Below, one piece after another: positions 60,095 to 64,000 of a stretch of 64,000 bases of DNA (the stretch's first letter is position 1; each line of letters opens with the position of its first letter). Source of the DNA: Pseudomonadota bacterium (GTDB lineage Bacteria > Desulfobacterota > Desulfobulbia > Desulfobulbales > Desulfocapsaceae); assembly GCA_023412495.1 (NCBI GenBank), contig JAEYNP010000150.1:1-64000 (forward strand), in the 5' to 3' direction. The position numbers were made by a program, and so were the translations under genes. A model generated the notes under the pieces. The model saw only the letters and a list, made by a program, of their open reading frames with translations. It had not been told where the DNA came from and ran no database searches.

Positions 60095-60272
60095 CTATTA
60101 TAGGCATCGCCCATATCTACATCAGACATCTTGGATTATTGAAAATTATGCATACACCGGTATCATTGCACTTGCTGAGAGGCGCTCTGCTCACCTCGAC
60201 AACAGTGGTAGAGCATTGCTCCGAGCCGCACTTTAGTTTTGCCAGGAACAAGCCGGCGCGATACATCCCCAT

Positions 60273-61199
60273 ATGCATCGCACCCGCCGGCGGGTTGCGC
60301 CAGCTGTCGTGATTCGACTGCACATTCTTATGTTGTGGCTCATCGCCTTACTCTGCCTGTTTGGCGCTGTCGTCGTCTTGCTCGCTGGCACGTCTCCATC
60401 AGGAAACAGGCCCGAGAGTCTTGCAGGTGCGCAGTTTGCCGCACTCACAGGTGGAGCCATACGCTATCAGTCGGCGGGCAGGGGACCGCGAACAGTGTTG
60501 TTCCTTCATGGGTTCAATCAGCACCTGGGGATATGGGACGATGCGTGGGCGCGTCTCGGCAATTGCCCGGTGCGTCTGATACGGATAGATTTGCCTGGAT
60601 TTGGCGAATCACACTTCGACAGCAACGACTTCGGCCTGGCGGCGCAATCAGAACGGCTGATCGAGTTGCTTGATGCACTCCATATTGACCGTGTAACGGT
60701 GGTGGGCAGCTCAATGGGGGGTTCCTTGGCCGTATGGTTGGCTGCGCAATATCCGCAGCGGGTCGAACAACTCGGATTGCTGGCACCATCCGGTTACCCC
60801 GGGTCGCTGCAATACGGAGGAGTATTTGGTCGGCTGTTGCAACCCGGCAGGGTAAAGACGATGGCGACGTGGCTGGCCGGCACGCGGCCATATAAAGGGC
60901 TTTTCCCGCGCAGCATGCTCCTGCAGGCTCTGACGGTAACCGCCGATTATGGCGAAGCATGGCTTGAACAACTGAAAAAGGTGCAGGCGCCGACCCTGGT
61001 CGCCTGGTCACCGGGCGATCGAACCGCGCATGCACAGGCCGCAGAATCAGTTGCGGCAAATCTGGCTGACGGCACATTGTACTGGCTGGATGAACAAGCC
61101 GGTCATGTACTGCCGATAACACGTCCGGACTTTACCGCCCAAGCAGCCTGCTTGCTCGGCCAAGGCGTGGCGCCGCGCGAGATCGCCGCCGGAGAATGA
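60273..61199 (+). CDS. Alpha/beta hydrolase with N-terminal membrane anchor
   Basis: A 308-residue hydrolase. A basic start and hydrophobic segment (RLHILMLWLIALLCLFGAVV) should anchor it in the membrane. The core has LFLHGFNQHLGIWDD (oxyanion), VGSSMGGSLAVWLAA (nucleophile Ser), WSPGDRTAH (acid Asp) and EQAGHVLPITRPD (His). It resembles the esterase/haloperoxidase/MhpC group; substrate unknown. No ribosome binding site precedes the ATG at 60273, and later in-frame ATG/GTG codons are possible. It converges with the diheme protein. Confidence 0.85.
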   Translation: MHRTRRRVAPAVVIRLHILMLWLIALLCLFGAVVVLLAGTSPSGNRPESLAGAQFAALTGGAIRYQSAGRGPRTVLFLHGFNQHLGIWDDAWARLGNCPVRLIRIDLPGFGESHFDSNDFGLAAQSERLIELLDALHIDRVTVVGSSMGGSLAVWLAAQYPQRVEQLGLLAPSGYPGSLQYGGVFGRLLQPGRVKTMATWLAGTRPYKGLFPRSMLLQALTVTADYGEAWLEQLKKVQAPTLVAWSPGDRTAHAQAAESVAANLADGTLYWLDEQAGHVLPITRPDFTAQAACLLGQGVAPREIAAGE

Positions 61200-61218
61200 A
61201 TTCCGTGAAGGTTACTTA

Positions 61219-61267
61219 TACCCCTCAAGGGGGTACTGAAAAGAGTCCCCTCCGCTTTGGGAGGGGA
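61219..61267. terminator. Two hairpins between convergent genes
   Basis: TACCCC/GGGGTA (61219-61224 with 61230-61235) is followed by TCCCCTCC/GGAGGGGA (61246-61253 with 61260-61267). Their position between two converging genes fits bidirectional termination. Confidence 0.55.
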
Positions 61268-61299
61268 TAAGCCCTTGGGTTTGCGAGCGCCAGCCCGCC

Positions 61300-62742
61300 T
61301 TATTTTTCTATGGCCAGCAGGACATTGATTTCATGAAAAGCCCAATAGACTGTTGCCTGTTCTGCACACGTCTTCACCCAGTCATTGCAATCCGGAGTCC
61401 CGGAATTGACACAGCCGTTCACTTTCTCCATCAGGCCGCCAAGCTGGGCCTCCACGGGCCGACGGTGCCCTTTTTCGAGCTGGCGCTGCAACTGTGAGAG
61501 ACGATTCGTCAAAATCTGCCGAGTCGAACGGTTCTTGAACACGGCGCCATCCATCTCACCCAGAGTGGCCTGCAGGGTTGTCAGCTTCACAAGCAGGGTC
61601 TCGAGCGGATCGATCGCCCCGTAGAGCAGGATCTTGCCTTCATCCACGTAATTCCAGCCGGCTTCAAGGATATCGACATCGGTGGTGCCGGCCGGCAGCG
61701 GCTCAACCCGGATCATCGTGGCTGACCTGGTGGAATAACCGGCGTTATGATCCGCGGCCTCGTCGAAAGGCCAGACAACATCCTGAGCTTTAGATGTCGA
61801 ACCCTGGTCAGGAGGTCCGGGAACCTTCTGGGGAGGCACTACCCGGAACGGCCCCTCGCCGTCGAGCTTGTTGGAATCAGTAAGCTCTCCAGGTTCCAGA
61901 GATACACCGTCCCGCTCAAATGCCAGCAGCATCTTCAGTCCTCCCTCCACTACGATAGGATCGCCATTGCTCAAGCCGGAAACGGAGGGAGAAGAGTAGC
62001 TGCACCAGCCGTCAGTATTGAGCTTGTCATCCGCCTGCTCATTATAGTAGAAGGATGCCGCTGGATAGGGCCCGTACACATGGTACATGAGCGGGTCGGC
62101 ATCGGGATCGAGCGGATGGTATTGTGCCCAGCCGTCCGGGGCAAAAACGGTAATACCGGTGGCCGAGGTCAACACCCCGCTGTCGTCAAGCAGATCGGCT
62201 ATGGGTACGCCACTGTACTTCGCATAAGAATCGCCGGATTTATGGGTATTCATCAACATCAGCTGGGTATGCACGGGCAGGGTTTCCAGCTGTCCCCTGC
62301 TCAGTACCCGATAGGGAGCAGCGACCTTTGTCGGATCATCGTCCGTGTCGCCCGGGAAACGCAGCGCCGCGATCTCATCGCCATTGGCAAAGCCGTCAAG
62401 GTCGGAATCCTCGGCGGCGATGGACTTCAGGGCGGCAAGGTTCCGGCCGTTCAGGCTGTAGGCTTTTCCATATTCATTGAGGGTATCGGCGATATCTCCA
62501 GTTTCATCATACCCATAAGAATAATGACACCACTGACAACTGCCCAACTCGACCATCACCCCTTTTTTTTCGTACTCGCCACCGCTGTGACACAGCGCGC
62601 AGCTGTCGAGTTTGGTACCCTCGATCGCCGGATATGCCTGTAAGGCAATATCCGAATCCGTATCTCCGCCATGATGATAGGCCCCCTGTGCAGCCAGGGG
62701 CATCGTCACCAACACCGCCGCAAGCATCGCTCCACGTCTCAT
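61300..62742 (-). CDS. GEGP motif-containing diheme protein, exported
   Basis: A 480-residue protein with a signal peptide (MLAAVLVTMPLAAQGA). Two c-type heme sites, CALCH (C48) and CQWCH (C69), lie in the first 75 residues. An EF-hand-like repeat (DSDLDGFANGDEI) follows. The middle section has LAFERDGVSLEPGEL and the LDGEGPFRVVPPQ motif, which looks like the sulfite-oxidase-type molybdopterin domain lacking its catalytic Cys. The C-terminal region is helical with several Cys residues. Such GEGP diheme proteins occur in Desulfuromonadales-like genomes; their electron partners are unknown. GAGGAA precedes the ATG. Confidence 0.85.
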   Translation of the reverse strand: MRRGAMLAAVLVTMPLAAQGAYHHGGDTDSDIALQAYPAIEGTKLDSCALCHSGGEYEKKGVMVELGSCQWCHYSYGYDETGDIADTLNEYGKAYSLNGRNLAALKSIAAEDSDLDGFANGDEIAALRFPGDTDDDPTKVAAPYRVLSRGQLETLPVHTQLMLMNTHKSGDSYAKYSGVPIADLLDDSGVLTSATGITVFAPDGWAQYHPLDPDADPLMYHVYGPYPAASFYYNEQADDKLNTDGWCSYSSPSVSGLSNGDPIVVEGGLKMLLAFERDGVSLEPGELTDSNKLDGEGPFRVVPPQKVPGPPDQGSTSKAQDVVWPFDEAADHNAGYSTRSATMIRVEPLPAGTTDVDILEAGWNYVDEGKILLYGAIDPLETLLVKLTTLQATLGEMDGAVFKNRSTRQILTNRLSQLQRQLEKGHRRPVEAQLGGLMEKVNGCVNSGTPDCNDWVKTCAEQATVYWAFHEINVLLAIEK

Positions 62743-62984
62743 AATTCCTCACCGGATTGAATTGATTAAACTGAAATGCTTAGCCAAATATCCTGACAAC
62801 ACACTGGACCAAAAGCACTAGTCAAAAGCCGGTGATCTGTCAATTTTTATGAGAAAATTCAGGGAGAATAACTATGGATGACAAATTCGGACGTATTTCT
62901 GAAATTAAAACCTGCGACGGTTTCATCTCCCCCGGTTCGCGATCGAGAGTTCGAAGTTACCTGAGGCCGCCAGCTGCCCAACCC

Positions 62985-63165
62985 GCTTCTTCGCCTTTTC
63001 CCGAACCGGCGTGAGATTGAGACAAAGAAAAACGGAATGAAAAGCAGATCGATGAAAGTATCCGAGAGCTGGCCGCCGGTGACGGCGGTGCCGATGGCGT
63101 TCTGGGCGCCTGCGCCGGCCCCTCGAGCGCGAGAGGCAGGTGCCGAAGAAGAAACCCTTTTCTCC
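62985..63165 (-). pseudogene. C-terminal remnant of an RND efflux pump, second copy
   Basis: A minus-strand frame gives ARGAGAGAQNAIGTAVTGGQ, then LSDTFIDLLFIPFFFVSISR and RFGKRR, which matches the last helices and basic tail of AcrB-like pumps. Upstream, frames shift twice within 40 bases (GFFFGT, then LPLAL), as expected for decay. The segment is similar to the remnant at 7265-7603 but more truncated. No complete pump is in the window. Confidence 0.7.
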
Positions 63166-63184
63166 ACAGCCTATTTGCTAAACT

Positions 63185-63248
63185 GCCTGCCCTCTGGTAT
63201 GGTGTTGCAGCGCTCACTACGGACATGGGGGGGGACCAGAGGGCAGGC
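63185..63248. repeat. Perfect 14-bp inverted repeat with 36-base loop
   Basis: GCCTGCCCTCTGGT (63185-63198) pairs with ACCAGAGGGCAGGC (63235-63248). The enclosed 36 bases include a G-run and no ORF. It could be a small structured RNA, a recombination site or a terminator between the RND remnant and the repressor gene. Confidence 0.55.
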
Positions 63249-63459
63249 AAGCTCATCACTTCCTTGCTCAATTCCCGGCGGTGCTGGACTATCAAAAACA
63301 CATGCAATGAACCCGGGGCCCCAGCCAATTGGCTCTCCGGACTGCGTGTATTCTAGGTGCCAAAAATTCTGGGATACATCAGCCCTTTCGACATCGAGTT
63401 TTTTGTCGGGGGCCCCTTCCCTACCTGCGCGTTTTTTGTATGGCTGACATAATGCCCTG

Positions 63460-63487
63460 GGTAGTACCTTAGAATTCGAGTACCACC
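63460..63487. promoter_or_regulatory. Possible operator GGTAGTAC-N12-GTACCACC
   Basis: An imperfect inverted repeat (one mismatch) about 25 bases upstream of the repressor start. Its position is where an autoregulatory operator would be expected. Confidence 0.35.
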
Positions 63488-63510
63488 TGGGCCATATCAC
63501 CAGACGATAA

Positions 63511-64000
63511 ATGATTGTCGAAAAAAAATTCGAGAACAGATTTTTATTACTCCAGAAGGACCTCAGCAATTCTGCATTTGGGAGAAGGTGCGGCATTTCC
63601 GAAGCTACGGTGAGATACTGTCGCAGGGGGCAAATTCCTTCCCAGAAACTGCTCAAAAAGATCGCCGAGGCGAACAATGTCACTGTCGGTTGGTTGCTCG
63701 GCATAACCGATGAGGGCGGTCCCCGGCATCCAGGCAATGTGGCTTTTTCCTCGGGCCAGCCGGTAAAAGCTCAGAAGCTGTCCCTGCTCACCGACAAAGA
63801 CCTCAAGGTCCGGAACTACGGCCGGGCCGAAAACGTCAACGTGGCCCACGGGGACTTTACCGGCAACATGATCGCCGGCGTTGGACTCCGGGAACAAGGC
63901 TCCCGCCTCGCAGTTCTCCATGCTATTCCTGTCTTGGGCAGAGTCCCCGCCGGCATCCCCGAGAGCTTGGGAGAAAACGTTGAAACATACATCACACTCC
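63511..64000 (+). CDS. LexA/CI-like repressor, N-terminal part (cut by window edge)
   Basis: An open frame from the ATG at 63511 runs off the right edge after 163 residues. The N-terminal part has a helix-turn-helix (AFGRRCGISEATVRYCRRGQ, then LLKKIAEANNVTVGWLLGI) of the phage repressor type. After a linker, IPVLGRVPAGIPESLGENVE shows the Ala-Gly bond and following strand of the S24 peptidase domain, which self-cleaves in LexA/CI-like repressors after DNA damage. It therefore probably encodes the control gene of a prophage or mobile element lying to the right. No good ribosome binding site was seen. Confidence 0.75.
   Translation, partial: MIVEKKFENRFLLLQKDLSNSAFGRRCGISEATVRYCRRGQIPSQKLLKKIAEANNVTVGWLLGITDEGGPRHPGNVAFSSGQPVKAQKLSLLTDKDLKVRNYGRAENVNVAHGDFTGNMIAGVGLREQGSRLAVLHAIPVLGRVPAGIPESLGENVETYITL

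Noticed and set aside
63547..63921. 124-codon minus-strand ORF near the right edge
   Set aside because: Antisense to the helix-turn-helix/S24 repressor, whose motifs are clear on the plus strand.

Overview
The window is GC-rich chromosomal DNA with most genes in same-strand, often overlapping, operons. It probably comes from an anaerobic, metal- or sulfur-metabolising member of the Desulfobacterota (Desulfobulbales/Desulfuromonadales-like). That placement is inferred from gene content only: a monofunctional Ni-CO dehydrogenase with a CooF-like ferredoxin and a flavoprotein, a GEGP-type diheme protein, a TorD-fused molybdopterin enzyme, and a very high density of PAS/GAF sensor kinases. No rRNA, tRNA or CRISPR array was seen.

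Left part (1-9.4 kb): a patchy accessory region. It has the end of a possible transposase gene, a YhcG/DUF1016 nuclease gene broken by frameshifts, a triple-PAS hybrid kinase, small housekeeping genes (VF530, a medium-chain dehydrogenase, DUF2461), then a graveyard at 7.1-8.2 kb (Fic-like tail, RND pump tail, frameshifted secreted protein) and a cell-wall amidase.

Central metabolic part (9.4-30.3 kb): a FAD/Rieske oxidoreductase; divergent from it, an Fe-S protein, CooS, CooF-like ferredoxin and FAD/NAD oxidoreductase; a C1 protease with its chagasin-type inhibitor gene; a phosphatase fused to a YkgJ-like cysteine domain; and two long minus-strand transcription units. One encodes a TauE/SafE permease, a membrane protein, a receiver and an unusual PEP/pyruvate-type phosphotransfer protein. 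The other encodes a membrane protein, a histidine kinase, a TorD-molybdopterin oxidoreductase fusion and a GAF/PAS protein that stops after the dimerisation helix pair. The two units may form one sulfur- or redox-related sensing and respiration module.

Signalling part (31-49.5 kb): a CheB-CheR fusion, several soluble kinases, a stand-alone CheB, a sigma-54 activator, an Rcp1-like receiver, a REC-PAS-GAF-PAS-GGDEF-EAL protein and a HAMP kinase. These are interrupted by housekeeping genes (metallopeptidase, murB) and by clusters of palindromic REP-like repeats. Sequence similarity between the kinases points to local duplication and domain shuffling.

Right part (49.5-64 kb): a VTC-DUF4956-membrane protein-CotH operon, a DUF2760-Hsp70-Hsp70/DUF3731 operon, an alpha/beta hydrolase, a GEGP diheme protein, a second RND pump remnant, and the start of a LexA/CI-like repressor that runs off the end and may mark a prophage or integrated element.
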